The position numbers were made by a program, and so were the translations under genes. Below, in pieces: positions 35,689 to 45,129 of a stretch of 64,000 bases of DNA (position 1 is the first letter of the stretch; the number at the start of each line of letters is the position of its first letter). Below the pieces are notes generated by a model. It saw nothing but the letters and a program-made list of their open reading frames with translations. It searched no databases and was not told the DNA's origin. Location of the stretch: NCBI GenBank assembly GCA_022821965.1, contig JAJECN010000022.1, forward strand, positions 124,001 to 188,000, read 5' to 3'. Source of the DNA: Candidatus Poribacteria bacterium (lineage in GTDB: Bacteria; Poribacteria; WGA-4E; WGA-3G).

Positions 35689-36201
35689 TTGCTGAAAGAT
35701 AAAATCAACCCTGATGACTTTGAATTTGAGGAGCGCATGATTAAAATCAACCGCGTGATGCGAGTCGGTAAAGGGCGGCGCACGCCCAGTTTCAATTCGC
35801 TCACCGTTGTTGGCAATCGTGACGGTATTGTTGGTATTGGATTCGGAAGCGCGAGCGAGGTAGCAGGCGCGCTCCGAAAAAGTTTCGCGGATGCCCGAAA
35901 AAATCTGATTCGGGTTCCAATCGTCAACGGCACACTTCCACATGAGATCGTCAGCGAATTCAAATCTGCCAAAGTTTTGTTAAAACCGGCGAGTCCGGGA
36001 ACAGGTATCATCGCAGGGAATGCAACACGTGCTATCCTCGAATTTGCAGGCGTTCGAGATGCGTTGACTAAATGTCTTTCTTCGCGAAACGTGAAAAATA
36101 TCGCTGAAGCTACTATGTTAGGGTTGAAAAACCTCAAAGATGTTAACGAAGTCGCACGGTTAAGAGACCTGCCCGTCGAAGAACTACTCAAGAAACGCTA
36201 A
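35689..36201 (+). CDS. rpsE: 30S ribosomal protein S5
   Basis: 170 residues from TTG 35689 (TAGGAGAT upstream). INRVMRVGKGRRTPSFNSLT (spectinomycin loop region), GNRDGIVGIGFGSASEVAGA, RKNLIRVPIVNGTLPHEIVS, KPASPGTGIIAGNATRAILE, VRDALTKCLSSRNVKNIAEA. The next gene should be rpmD but is absent. Confidence 0.96.
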   Translation: MLKDKINPDDFEFEERMIKINRVMRVGKGRRTPSFNSLTVVGNRDGIVGIGFGSASEVAGALRKSFADARKNLIRVPIVNGTLPHEIVSEFKSAKVLLKPASPGTGIIAGNATRAILEFAGVRDALTKCLSSRNVKNIAEATMLGLKNLKDVNEVARLRDLPVEELLKKR

Positions 36202-36206
36202 AGATT

Positions 36207-36303
36207 GGTAATCAGCGGTTAGCAGTCAGTGGTCAGAAAGAGGGTAATTGAACATTCAAATTCCTTTTACCTGACAATTGAAAGCCGACAGCCGATAGCC
36301 ATA
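36207..36303. repeat. GTTATCGG-type inverted-repeat element in the rpmD position
   Basis: Left arm GGTAATCAGCGGTTAGCAGT, right arm GAAAGCCGACAGCCGATAGC, approximate complements, in the rpsE-rplO gap. The gap holds no L30-like frame. The copy is more diverged than those at 26944 and 38860. Confidence 0.65.
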
Positions 36304-36323
36304 AAGGAATGGAGTAAATCCTG

Positions 36324-36800
36324 ATGAAACTGAATGAACTCAAACCTGCGCCTGGTGCAAACCGTTCCAGAAAGCGGGTAGGGAGAGGCAACGCTTCGGG
36401 TAAGGGTGGCACTTGTGGTCGTGGTCACAAGGGACAAAAATCTCGATCTGGCAGTTCAATTCCCGCATGGTTTGAAGGCGGGCAGATGCCGCTCGTGCGT
36501 CGGCTCCCGAAGCGAGGACCGCGGCGGACTGCACATAAACGAGTTGAATACGACATCATTAACGTAGAAACCCTTAATCTGTTTGAGGACGCAGCGGTCG
36601 TTAGTCTTGAAGCCCTACGCGAAGCAGGCTTAATTAAACGGAAGAATGCGCTGGTAAAGATACTCGGCGACGGTGAACTGGAAAAACAGCTGAAAGTCCA
36701 AGCGCATCGCTTCTCAAAATCCGCAATCGAGAAAATTGAATCCAAAGGTGGCACAACCGAAGTCCTTGAGATGCGCGCAAATACTGGCAACGCTGCGTGA
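36324..36800 (+). CDS. rplO: 50S ribosomal protein L15
   Basis: 158 residues: MKLNELKPAPGANRSRKRVG, ASGKGGTCGRGHKGQKSRSG, FEGGQMPLVRRLPKRG, then the C-terminal AHRFSKSAIEKIESKGGTTE. A late assembly protein of the central protuberance region. Confidence 0.96.
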   Translation: MKLNELKPAPGANRSRKRVGRGNASGKGGTCGRGHKGQKSRSGSSIPAWFEGGQMPLVRRLPKRGPRRTAHKRVEYDIINVETLNLFEDAAVVSLEALREAGLIKRKNALVKILGDGELEKQLKVQAHRFSKSAIEKIESKGGTTEVLEMRANTGNAA

Positions 36801-36830
36801 GAACTTGCAGGCGAGGAGGAAAAGAAATAA

Positions 36831-38162
36831 GTGATTAAGGCATTTCAAAACGCTTTTAAAATACCCGAATTGCGGAAACGCATCATGTTTACAGCGTTGC
36901 TCTTGATTGTTTACCGCCTTGGTGCCCACATTACGCTTCCGGGTATCGACGACCAGGCACTTGAAGCTTTTTTTCAGCAACTTATGGAGCGCGGGGGTAA
37001 TGTCATTGGATTCATTGACCTGTTTTCTGGTGGTGCCTTTAGCCAGATGACAATTTTCGCGCTCGGCATACAACCTTATATCAGTGCCTCAATCATTATG
37101 CAGCTCCTCGCTGTCATTGTTCCTTCATTGGAGAAACTCTCCAAAGAACCTGACGGCAGAAAGAAGATCACTCAGTATACGCGATATGGCACGGTTATAC
37201 TCAGTATCATTCAAGGCATAACGATCAGCATCGTCTTGCGGAATCCAGAGAACATTACAGGACAAGCAGGTGAGATTGTCAGGGATCCTAATTTATGGTG
37301 GCATTTTCTCGTAGTCTTGACGCTCACAGCAGGTACCTCTTTTGTAATGTGGTTGGGTGAACAGATTACTGAACGCGGCATTGGACAAGGTATTTCGTTA
37401 ATTATCACAGTCGGTATTATTGCTGGATTGCCCGGCGGTGTTACAACTGTTTTCAATAATTTGGTAACGAGACCAGAGTTCGGCATTTTACAACTCGCTC
37501 TCTTAGTCGGTCTTGTTGTTGTAGCGGTCATGGGAACTGTGTTTATCACGCTTTCTGTGCGGAAGATTCCGGTGCAATACGGCAGGCAGATTCGCGGACG
37601 TAGAGTCATTGGTGGACAATCAACACATTTGCCGCTTCGTGTTAACGCAGCAGGCATGATTCCAATCATCTTCGCTGTCACGCTTATCCAGTTTCCACCG
37701 ACTGTACTTGGTTTTCTCCCGCGGGATTGGGAATGGGTAGCGGGTGTAGAAACGCTTATTGCTCCGGGAACACCGTTGTATCTCGCTGTTTATGGGTTGT
37801 TAATTATTGGCTTCACCTATTTCTACACAGCCGTGCAAATCAACCCGATTCAAATGGCAGAGGATTTACAAAAATACGGCGGTTTTATCCCCGGTATCCG
37901 TGCCGGTAAACAGACTGCAGATTACATTAACACCACACTGACACGTATCACACTTCCGGGGGCGGTTTTTCTCGCTGCTATCGCCGTGATTCCGATTATT
38001 ATCACAAGTCGGCTTAACGTTGGAAACATGGTGGAAGGTGCTTCTATCTTGATTGTCGTAGGTGTCGTGTTAGATACAATGTCACAAATCGAATCCTATT
38101 TAACGGTACGCCATTATGAAGGATTCTTAAAAGATCGTAAGCTCAAAGGCAGACGGCGTTAA
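36831..38162 (+). CDS. secY: Protein translocase subunit SecY
   Basis: 443 residues with ten membrane spans, from GTG 36831 with GAGGAGGA upstream. Blocks: [60 protein letters not shown] (pore region), [40 protein letters not shown]. It is the channel of the Sec translocon. It ends LKGRRR and is followed by rpmJ, with no adk, map or infA. Confidence 0.97.
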   Translation: MIKAFQNAFKIPELRKRIMFTALLLIVYRLGAHITLPGIDDQALEAFFQQLMERGGNVIGFIDLFSGGAFSQMTIFALGIQPYISASIIMQLLAVIVPSLEKLSKEPDGRKKITQYTRYGTVILSIIQGITISIVLRNPENITGQAGEIVRDPNLWWHFLVVLTLTAGTSFVMWLGEQITERGIGQGISLIITVGIIAGLPGGVTTVFNNLVTRPEFGILQLALLVGLVVVAVMGTVFITLSVRKIPVQYGRQIRGRRVIGGQSTHLPLRVNAAGMIPIIFAVTLIQFPPTVLGFLPRDWEWVAGVETLIAPGTPLYLAVYGLLIIGFTYFYTAVQINPIQMAEDLQKYGGFIPGIRAGKQTADYINTTLTRITLPGAVFLAAIAVIPIIITSRLNVGNMVEGASILIVVGVVLDTMSQIESYLTVRHYEGFLKDRKLKGRRR

Positions 38163-38187
38163 GCGCTTTCACCTGAAAGAGGACATC

Positions 38188-38304
38188 ATGAAAGTCAGAC
38201 CTTCTGTTAAAAAGATGTGTAACCAGTGTAAAATTGTCAAACGAAAAGGGGTAGTCCGCGTCATTTGTCCTTCAAACCCGAAGCACAAACAGAGACAGGG
38301 CTAA
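38188..38304 (+). CDS. rpmJ: 50S ribosomal protein L36
   Basis: 38 residues: [38 protein letters not shown]. The three Cys and His of the zinc form are present (C11, C14, C27, H33). It starts 25 bp after secY; GAGGAC is upstream. Too short for routine gene callers. Confidence 0.95.
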   Translation: MKVRPSVKKMCNQCKIVKRKGVVRVICPSNPKHKQRQG

Positions 38305-38454
38305 TCCACTTTTTAAACTATGGGATCCTGTGCATCGTTCCACGATGGTTCTGACCTTTGAACACCTAAAATGGGTTGGGATCCACAGGAAAACCACTAT
38401 GAAACGTAGTGGTGCTGGGACCTGATTCCTATAGTTAGAAAAAGGAGAAAACTG
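38305..38454 (+). promoter_or_regulatory. Structured leader between rpmJ and rpsM
   Basis: 150 bp with two nested complementary pairs: TCCTGTG (38326-38332) with CACAGGA (38384-38390), and hairpin CCACTA-(7)-TAGTGG (38394-38412), 43 bp before the rpsM start. In E. coli the rpsM leader binds S4 as the alpha-operon repressor site; a similar role is inferred by position only. Confidence 0.4.
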
Positions 38455-38847
38455 ATGGCAAGGATAGCAGGGGTTGACTTACCCCGAGACAAACGGGTGG
38501 ATATTGCCCTAACAGCAATTTATGGTATCGGTCGTTATACCGCATCACAAATTGTCACCGATCTTGACCTGGATCCAGGGAAAAAGGTTGATAACCTCGC
38601 TGAAAATGAGATTAACCAACTCCGAGACAAGGTTCAAGAATACAAGATTGAAGGTGATTTGCGGCGCGAAATCGACCAGAACATTAAACGGCTAATGGAT
38701 ATCAATAGTTATCGTGGTTTGCGGCACCGTCGGCAGCTACCTGTCCGCGGACAGCGTACGAATACCAATGCTCGTACGCGCAAAGGAAAAGCACGAACGA
38801 TTTCCGTTGGTAGAAAAGCCAAAGAGGCAGCGCGCAAGGGCGGCTAA
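38455..38847 (+). CDS. rpsM: 30S ribosomal protein S13
   Basis: 130 residues: [85 protein letters not shown]. It contacts P-site tRNA in the head. AAAAAGGAG upstream. Confidence 0.97.
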   Translation: MARIAGVDLPRDKRVDIALTAIYGIGRYTASQIVTDLDLDPGKKVDNLAENEINQLRDKVQEYKIEGDLRREIDQNIKRLMDINSYRGLRHRRQLPVRGQRTNTNARTRKGKARTISVGRKAKEAARKGG

Positions 38848-38859
38848 CGAAATTGTCCT

Positions 38860-38982
38860 CAGTTATCGGTTATCAGAGGAAATGGTTATCAGTTAAAGAA
38901 GTCCGTAAAGTTATCAACTTCGCAACTTTAGCACACTTGCTACCATTGACAACTGATAACCGATAGCCGACAACCACTGATA
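38860..38982. repeat. GTTATCGG inverted-repeat element between rpsM and rpsK
   Basis: Left arm CAGTTATCGGTTATCAG plus a second GGTTATCAGTTAAAG; right arm TTGACAACTGATAACCGATA and CGACAACCACTGATAAG. The arms are clear complements. About 120 bp, inside the alpha operon, ending 16 bp before the rpsK start. Confidence 0.75.
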
Positions 38983-38998
38983 AGAAAGGAGAACCGTT

Positions 38999-39370
38999 TT
39001 GCGTGGAAGAAGAAGGGAACGCAAGAACGTCCCCGAGGGTATCGCACACATACAGGCGACCTTCAATAATACAATTATTACGATAACAGACTTAAACGGA
39101 AATACTGTTGCGTGGGCAAACGCCGGTATGACCTTTACTGGTTCACGGAAGTCAACGCCCTTTGCTGCACAACAAACAGCAGAAGCGTGTGCCCGCAGAG
39201 CAATGGATCACGGCGTGAAACGCGTAGAGGTTAGAGTCAAGGGGCCCGGATCAGGACGCGAGTCTTCAATACGGGCACTCGCTGCAGCCGGTCTCGAAAT
39301 TAGTTTAATGAAGGACGTGACTCCGATCCCACACAATGGATGTCGTCCGCCGAAGAGACGACGGGTTTAA
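38999..39370 (+). CDS. rpsK: 30S ribosomal protein S11
   Basis: 123 residues from TTG 38999 (AAAGGAGAA upstream). [77 protein letters not shown]. Forms part of the 30S platform. Confidence 0.97.
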   Translation: MRGRRRERKNVPEGIAHIQATFNNTIITITDLNGNTVAWANAGMTFTGSRKSTPFAAQQTAEACARRAMDHGVKRVEVRVKGPGSGRESSIRALAAAGLEISLMKDVTPIPHNGCRPPKRRRV

Positions 39371-39395
39371 GGGTTTTTATATACAAGGAGACGGA

Positions 39396-40031
39396 ATGAG
39401 CAGATATTTAGATTCAGTCTGTAAATTATGTCGACGGGAAGGTGAAAAACTCTTTCTGAAAGGGCGGCGCTGCGATGGTCCGAAGTGTTCTTTTGAACGC
39501 CGCAGTTATCCGCCTGGCGAACACGGACAGACTATTCAGCGCAGAGGTCGCGGTGACGACTTCCGACGACAGTTGCGCGCTAAACAGAAAGTGAAACGGA
39601 CTTACGGTGTTTTTGAGAAACAATTTCGGAATTATTATTTCAAAGCGGCGCGCCAAACCGGTATCGCTGGCGAGAACTTAATTAGTTTCCTTGAAAGCCG
39701 GTTAGACAATGTCGTTTATCGACTCGGATTCGCAACTTCCAGAAATCAGGCGCGCCAACTTGTGAAGCACAACCACTTCACGGTGAATGGCAAGCGAGTT
39801 AACATCCCTTCTTATGTAGTGAAAGTCGGAGATGTCATTACGCCACGCGAACGGAGTCAGCATCTCGCTACTATTCAAGAGGCATTAGATTACTCACAGC
39901 ATCGCGGGGCACCTGAATGGCTGGAAATTGATAGGGACAAACCAGAAGGGCGTGTTCAGGGTGTACCGGTGGTGGAGCAGATCGCTGCGGACCTTGAAAT
40001 GCAACTCATCATTGAACATTACTCCCGATAG
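39396..40031 (+). CDS. rpsD: 30S ribosomal protein S4
   Basis: 211 residues from ATG 39396 (AAGGAGACGGA upstream). A zinc-type N-terminus with four Cys (C9, C12, C26, C31: SVCKLCRREG, RRCDGPKCSF), RRSYPPGEHGQ, FRNYYFKAARQTG, the S4 domain LDNVVYRLGFATSRNQARQL, NHFTVNGKRVNIPSYVVKVG. It nucleates 30S assembly and in E. coli represses the alpha operon. Confidence 0.96.
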   Translation: MSRYLDSVCKLCRREGEKLFLKGRRCDGPKCSFERRSYPPGEHGQTIQRRGRGDDFRRQLRAKQKVKRTYGVFEKQFRNYYFKAARQTGIAGENLISFLESRLDNVVYRLGFATSRNQARQLVKHNHFTVNGKRVNIPSYVVKVGDVITPRERSQHLATIQEALDYSQHRGAPEWLEIDRDKPEGRVQGVPVVEQIAADLEMQLIIEHYSR

Positions 40032-40272
40032 GTACATCCCCATACCCGTGTGTTACTGCATATAGGTTTCATAAACCCGTATGCGATACTATTGCGTACC
40101 TATTATATCCAATCAAGAGCTTAGCAGCAATCTACCTCACACGAGGAAATTAGGGGATGTCCGAAAATACAATACAGACAGAAAATTAAGAGGGCGTGTA
40201 CGAAAGAAAAACACGCTGCCGCTCAGTTTGTCCGTATGCTAACACTTAATCTATTCCTGTAGGAGGAAATCG

Positions 40273-41292
40273 ATGATAAGGTCCGAGCTAGAAATGCCCG
40301 AACGGCTGAAAACTGATACAGTCTCGTTACGCCCCGATTACGCGAAGTATACCGCTGAACCTTTCGAGCGCGGATTTGGGATGACCCTCGGCAATTCACT
40401 ACGCCGAGTCCTCCTTTCTTCAATTAAAGGTGCAGCGATTACAGCTGTTCAAATTGAGCAAGTAAAGCACGAGTACGCTACGATTCCCGGAGTTCTGGAA
40501 GATGTCGTACAGATTATTCTCAATCTCAAAGAGATCCGATTAAACATATCAACCGACGATCCAATGCGACTCACACTGACAGCAGAAGGTTCCGGCGAAA
40601 TTACAGCTGCTGACATTCGTCCGAATGCGTACGTTGAGATTATAAACCCTGACCAGCATATAGCGACCCTCGATGAATGCGAAGGATTGGACTTAGAGAT
40701 TCACGTGCAAACCGGAAGAGGCTACTCTCTCGCCGAAGAGCACAGACCACCGCGGCACGACATCGGATTGATTCCGGTTGACGCGAAGTTCTCACCCGTT
40801 GAGAAAGTCAACTTTTGGGTAGAGGAAACACGTGTCGGAGATATGACGAACTTCGATAAACTCAACCTCGAAGTCTGGACGGATGCGACGATCACAGCGA
40901 AGGAAGCTGTCACACGCGCTGCGAACATCTTGCTGCAACAACTCGAGATCTTTACAGAATTTGACGAAAGCTATGTTGAACCGGAACCTGAGATTGATGA
41001 GGCGAAACTGCGCCGCAACCGCTATCTCGCGAAACCCGTTTCCGAGCTTGAACTCTCAGTTCGCGCCAGCAACTGTCTTGAAACTGCTAATATTAAAACC
41101 ATACGAGAACTCGTCACAAAAGAGGAAAAGGATATGTTGGAGTACAAGAATTTCGGGCGGACATCGCTGAACGAAATTAAGGAACAACTTGACAACATGG
41201 GACTTTCCCTCGGAATGAATCTGGACGATGTAGACGACGCGGACATCGACGAAGAAGATATGATGCAAGCTCCCTTGCAACCCGCTACGTAA
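40273..41292 (+). CDS. rpoA: DNA-directed RNA polymerase subunit alpha
   Basis: 339 residues. N-terminal dimer domain: FERGFGMTLGNSLRRVLLSS, HEYATIPGVLEDVVQIILNL, a linker at ~240-255, and the C-terminal domain VSELELSVRASNCLETANIK, EEKDMLEYKNFGRTSLNEIK (UP-element binding), with an acidic end (LDDVDDADIDEEDM). AGGAGG is upstream. A 241-bp spacer without recognised features precedes it. Confidence 0.98.
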   Translation: MIRSELEMPERLKTDTVSLRPDYAKYTAEPFERGFGMTLGNSLRRVLLSSIKGAAITAVQIEQVKHEYATIPGVLEDVVQIILNLKEIRLNISTDDPMRLTLTAEGSGEITAADIRPNAYVEIINPDQHIATLDECEGLDLEIHVQTGRGYSLAEEHRPPRHDIGLIPVDAKFSPVEKVNFWVEETRVGDMTNFDKLNLEVWTDATITAKEAVTRAANILLQQLEIFTEFDESYVEPEPEIDEAKLRRNRYLAKPVSELELSVRASNCLETANIKTIRELVTKEEKDMLEYKNFGRTSLNEIKEQLDNMGLSLGMNLDDVDDADIDEEDMMQAPLQPAT

Positions 41293-41326
41293 ATTCTTCA
41301 CGACAACGCGGACATGGAGGAAAACG

Positions 41327-41731
41327 ATGCGCCATAGAAAACGTGGAAGGAAATTGGGACGAACGACCAGTCATCGAAAAGCACTTTTCCGCAACCAAGC
41401 CACGGCACTATTTGAACATGAACAAATTCGGACAACGTTACCGAAGTGTAAAGAACTTCGGCGTGTCGCTGAAAAGTTGATTACGCTCGCGAAACGTGGA
41501 GATCTACCCGCACGTCGGCAAGCCGCAAAGATGCTCTATGGGACGAACCTGCATTACAAACCCAGAAGGGGAGAAGAGGGCAGTGGAATCGATAAACAGA
41601 ACATCTTGCGTAAACTGTTCGATGACATCGGACCGCGATATCAAGACCGAAACGGCGGATACACACGTATCATACGCGGTGAACTCCGAAAAGGCGATGG
41701 CACCCAGATGGGTTATATTCAATTGGTCTAA
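41327..41731 (+). CDS. rplQ: 50S ribosomal protein L17
   Basis: 134 residues: MRHRKRGRKLGRTTSHRKAL, FRNQATALFEHEQIRTTLPK, KELRRVAEKLITLAKRGD, and a C-terminal GGYTRIIRGELRKGDGTQMG. Last gene of the cluster. GGAGGA upstream. Confidence 0.97.
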   Translation: MRHRKRGRKLGRTTSHRKALFRNQATALFEHEQIRTTLPKCKELRRVAEKLITLAKRGDLPARRQAAKMLYGTNLHYKPRRGEEGSGIDKQNILRKLFDDIGPRYQDRNGGYTRIIRGELRKGDGTQMGYIQLV

Positions 41732-41870
41732 TAGTTGTCAGTTGTCGGTTATCAGTCGTCGGTTAAAAGAGATTCTAACAATCCCCCCCTGCTTGAAGTT
41801 CTCTAAGGATGGGCAATTGTTAACAGAGTCTTCTTACCTGAAAACTGGTAACTGACAACCGATAACCAAC
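41732..41870. repeat. GTTATCGG inverted-repeat element after rplQ
   Basis: Left arm AGTTGTCAGTTGTCGGTTAT with CAGTCGTCGGTTAAAAG; right arm GGTAACTGACAACCGATAAC. About 130 bp between the convergent ends of rplQ and the OMP gene, where the stem could end transcription from both sides. Confidence 0.75.
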
Positions 41871-43151
41871 CTAAAACCGATACGCTGCCGATACAAACAC
41901 TCGATGTGTCAAGTGTTCGGTTTTGACCTCATTGCGTTGTTGTGCCCAACCACCGAGCACATATGTAGCATCGAGTTTCAAGGAATCCTCGAAAATTTTA
42001 CCGACTCCTGCTGTCAAGAAATCATACGTATCTACCTGGGTATATCTGAACGGGATAGGGTCGCGAAGATAGCCAAGACGGATATGTGTTGCAATGATGG
42101 GTATCTGATATTCCGCGCCGAGTCTCACCTGAAGGGTTGTGTCGTAGAATCTCTCAAAATTATCTTCTGAAATATCCTCCGCCGGACTCGGATCGTAGCG
42201 CGTCTGTCTCCAGTCCGTGAATTGAACATCTCCAGCTAAAATCAACTGTTTGTTGAATAATTTCACAGCAGCACCGGCTCCTATTTCAAAGGGACGCTCA
42301 ATATCAAACGTTTGTGCGCCGTCGAGTGCATCAGATGTTTCCTCACCGTCATCATAGACCACCCGAGTTGATTCATACCAGAGTTCATCAACGCCCAATT
42401 CGACGGGTGTGACGAAGGTCAGACCGAGGCTGACAGTATCCGTCAGGTGCGCTAAAAGTCCTATCCTACCGCCTATACCCGAATATTCGCGATCAATTTC
42501 GTCTTGGTATCTGAAACGTGCCAATTCCCGGTCTATGTTTGCGATGTCAGTAGCGGTTGTATCCAATTCATTGAGACTGTTTCCTTGCCAAAAATCCAGG
42601 GAACCTCCAATCAGGATCCGCTTTGAGATATATACGCTCGTTCCAAAACTCCAAATTCCGATGCCTCCACTATTTGCGTTGGTTTCATCTATGGCAAGTC
42701 CGCTGAATTCGGTGCCATTGCTGGGATCAACACCTTGAATTGCGATCTGATCGTCGAAATTCTGCGAACGGTTGTAACCGAAAGCGATCGCCAAACCGCC
42801 TTGTTTCGTCAGAAACGGGTAAACAAATCCGATAGAATTCAGACGCATCTGTGAGCGACTCGTTGCTGTTTTCACTGCATCACCCGTAAAATAGGTATCA
42901 GCAATCGCTGTGTTGTGCGACAGGCTGCTGAACATCTCGAATTTTTGGATTTGCGCCATCCCTGCCGGATTCCAATAGAGGGCGGTGAAATCATCTGAGA
43001 GTGCAAGTGAAGCACCTCCCATCCCCATTGTTCGTGCCCCGACACCAAACGTTTTCCCGATCGCCATCTCTTCTACTTGTGCTACACCGACAGTCGTAAA
43101 AAACACGGCAGCAAACAGGAAAATAAAAATCGTATACACTGTTCGTTTCAT
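41871..43151 (-). CDS. Outer-membrane beta-barrel protein (FadL/PorV-like)
   Basis: 426 residues from ATG 43151 (GGAGGAATCGG upstream). Signal peptide to about residue 24 (VGVAQ), then TFGVGARTMGMGGASLALSD and DDFTALYWNPAGMAQIQKFE, the start motif of FadL/OMPP1- and PorV-like barrels. Many alternating strands follow, ending in an aromatic residue (FVSAAYRF) as needed for barrel assembly. Probable role: transport of hydrophobic compounds or a secretion-linked barrel. Substrate unknown. Confidence 0.82.
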   Translation of the reverse strand: MKRTVYTIFIFLFAAVFFTTVGVAQVEEMAIGKTFGVGARTMGMGGASLALSDDFTALYWNPAGMAQIQKFEMFSSLSHNTAIADTYFTGDAVKTATSRSQMRLNSIGFVYPFLTKQGGLAIAFGYNRSQNFDDQIAIQGVDPSNGTEFSGLAIDETNANSGGIGIWSFGTSVYISKRILIGGSLDFWQGNSLNELDTTATDIANIDRELARFRYQDEIDREYSGIGGRIGLLAHLTDTVSLGLTFVTPVELGVDELWYESTRVVYDDGEETSDALDGAQTFDIERPFEIGAGAAVKLFNKQLILAGDVQFTDWRQTRYDPSPAEDISEDNFERFYDTTLQVRLGAEYQIPIIATHIRLGYLRDPIPFRYTQVDTYDFLTAGVGKIFEDSLKLDATYVLGGWAQQRNEVKTEHLTHRVFVSAAYRF

Positions 43152-43243
43152 TGTTCCGATTCCTCCATTTTTTAATTTTTCCTTGCGATTCATTCAGGTG
43201 GGTTTCGGATTTTGCAGTGTTTCTCCGTAGACCCACCCTTCCA

Positions 43244-43813
43244 CTATTTTTCGTTCCGATCTTTTGCCCGTCGCTGCAGTCGTTCCGATCTTGACTTTGG
43301 TGAAGTCACGCTGCGTGAACTCCGAGAACGCTTATTTTCCAACCGCAAATCACCTTTTTTGTACGTCCGCCGTGAAAGTGGCACATATCGACTTCCGCGA
43401 TAGTACCGTCGGTAGACGTTTGTATAAGGATAATAGCCTCGATAATAGGGTGCGTAACCGTAATACCTATATCCGTAAAACCAAGGATGCGGATAATATC
43501 GCACACCCGGTAGATAATAGCCATACGGATACGGCATGTAAGGCATCCAATAGTTACCGTAACTGGAAGGGGACGCGTAAACGGTACGACGGGTATACTT
43601 CCGTCGCCCGTAATAACCTTCCGATTCTTCAGCATCCTCTGACTTTAATCCTTCCGATCCCGCCTCAGAACCCTCTTCCGTTTTCTCTTCTTCCAAAATC
43701 CTATTGTATTTCTGATCAAAACCCGAAGATGCATGATAGCCGACCTGCGTATAACACCCGGCAAATGCGACCATTGCTAAAAGCAGTAGTGTGAAAGCCA
43801 CTCTCAACTTCAT
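43244..43813 (-). CDS. Tyr-rich lipoprotein
   Basis: 189 residues. Lipobox VAFAGC gives Cys19 as lipidation site. Then a short acidic Glu/Ser-rich spacer (EEEKTEEGSEAGSEG), a ~80-residue Tyr/Pro/Gly-rich stretch (YPYGYYLPGVRYYPH, YRYYGYAPYYRGYYPY) and a basic Arg/Ser end. It looks like an envelope-bound unstructured or adhesive region. Family not recognised. It has its own promoter and lies 92 bp upstream of the OMP gene. Confidence 0.78.
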   Translation of the reverse strand: MKLRVAFTLLLLAMVAFAGCYTQVGYHASSGFDQKYNRILEEEKTEEGSEAGSEGLKSEDAEESEGYYGRRKYTRRTVYASPSSYGNYWMPYMPYPYGYYLPGVRYYPHPWFYGYRYYGYAPYYRGYYPYTNVYRRYYRGSRYVPLSRRTYKKGDLRLENKRSRSSRSVTSPKSRSERLQRRAKDRNEK

Positions 43814-43850
43814 CTCTCTTCTCCTTTGGATTCATCCATGAGTCTCGACT

Positions 43851-43880
43851 ATTATAGCACATTAAACGAGACACTTCCAA
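43851..43880 (-). promoter_or_regulatory. Promoter of the Tyr-rich lipoprotein gene
   Basis: On the minus strand TTGGAA (43875-43880) and TATAAT (43851-43856) with an 18-bp spacer, about 38 bp before the start codon. Confidence 0.55.
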
Positions 43881-44085
43881 GTAGGTTTACATCTGAGGTG
43901 TGTAAATATTTTGTCAACCCAATTCCCACGATTGATAGATAGAACATTACTATGAGGCAAAACTGGTCATCTTTTCTGCAGAATGTGGTATAATATTAAA
44001 TAATCATTTGTGGTGACGCGCCGTTAAGGAGGATTTTTAACCAGTATTTAAACAAAGGATCTTCTCATTGTGAGGACCCATTTTT

Positions 44086-44886
44086 ATGACTTATAAAATT
44101 TATACGTGCCAACAACTTACAAGGTTTCTATGCCTCAGCATTTTGCTACTTTCTGGATGTACAGAGCAGTCAGACGACATGCTAATGACTTCCGAGGAAA
44201 CAAGGTCGAATTCTACTGTGGGTTCCGAACCTATCGCAAACTTGGAGGAAAGAACATTTTTTACACTCCAATCAGCGTTTCCATCTCCAATTTTAGATGA
44301 GGACTTTAAAACACTCGGTGCTCTTGCAAACTCAGATACCTACTTAGCGTTTCTCTCTCGCACCTTCAAACCAGTGAAACCCTTTCAAAACTTTGATGAG
44401 TTCCTTGAAACGGTGCCACCGGATGCTGAAAAGAAAATCCGTCCTATTTTAAAAAAGCACCTGGCACATCTTGCAATTAACGATCAAGATATAGCAGGCT
44501 TTTATGAATTTGCTATCACAGACCAAAGTGTAACTATCCTTAAGAATCTTAATTTCCGTTTCCATCTTATGCCACAACGGATAAAAGAAGCAGAAGAGCG
44601 CGCAGTTAAAAATGTACCACTTTTCAGGTGGTTCCCACCAAAAGACTTCGATCCGCATATACGCCAAGCTTTTTGGAAAGATTATGTAAAATTTGTCGAA
44701 GATGCCAATGAAACAGCAAGGAAAAAAACACAAAACACTTTGCATGAACACGGGCAAGACGACGGATTGATTTGGCTTGCGATCCAAGAACCCAGAATTC
44801 TCGGAATTATCGTTAACACTTTTATCGAGCCTGTAACCCCTGCTGACTTCCTTCGCTGGATAGAACTTGAAGGACAAGCAAATTAG
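44086..44886 (+). CDS. Lipoprotein of unknown function
   Basis: 266 residues. Lipobox LLLSGC gives Cys25. A polar Ser/Thr-rich linker (to ~50) leads into a helical body with no family I recognise: FQNFDEFLETVPPDAEKKIR, LFRWFPPKDFDPHIRQAFWK. It lies alone on the plus strand between convergent or divergent envelope genes. Likely anchored to the inner or outer membrane. Confidence 0.75.
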   Translation: MTYKIYTCQQLTRFLCLSILLLSGCTEQSDDMLMTSEETRSNSTVGSEPIANLEERTFFTLQSAFPSPILDEDFKTLGALANSDTYLAFLSRTFKPVKPFQNFDEFLETVPPDAEKKIRPILKKHLAHLAINDQDIAGFYEFAITDQSVTILKNLNFRFHLMPQRIKEAEERAVKNVPLFRWFPPKDFDPHIRQAFWKDYVKFVEDANETARKKTQNTLHEHGQDDGLIWLAIQEPRILGIIVNTFIEPVTPADFLRWIELEGQAN

Positions 44887-44960
44887 CCAGTAGTAGATGC
44901 TCCCCGCCAATCCAATATATCTATTCCGAGAGAACCTCTATCCCCTTTATATCAGTGCAA

Positions 44961-45042
44961 GGTCATTTAGTTTTCTCTTTTGTAGCGTCCACTTTTAGTT
45001 TGCGCCCTATACAGGCACAGACTAACAGTCTATGCTACAAGG
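44961..45042. repeat. TTGTAGC dispersed repeat, copy 1
   Basis: The 61-bp core at 44980-45040 begins TTGTAGC and ends GCTACAA, and contains CACAGACTAACAGTCTATGC. An inverted copy of almost the same sequence lies at 51409-51469, and the likeness extends ~20 bp on one side. A partial copy is at 47118-47143. Confidence 0.75.
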
Positions 45043-45129
45043 GTTCCCGTGTCTGAACGACAAGGGTTAGTGCTGTACATCAGTGGCTTTTTACTTTACC
45101 CCATTCAATATCCATGCTAAACTGCTACC

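Noticed and set aside
26944-41870. CRISPR-like array from repeated GTTATCGG units
   Set aside because: The units are imperfect, not evenly spaced, lie as inverted arms inside single gaps, and have no spacers or cas genes nearby.
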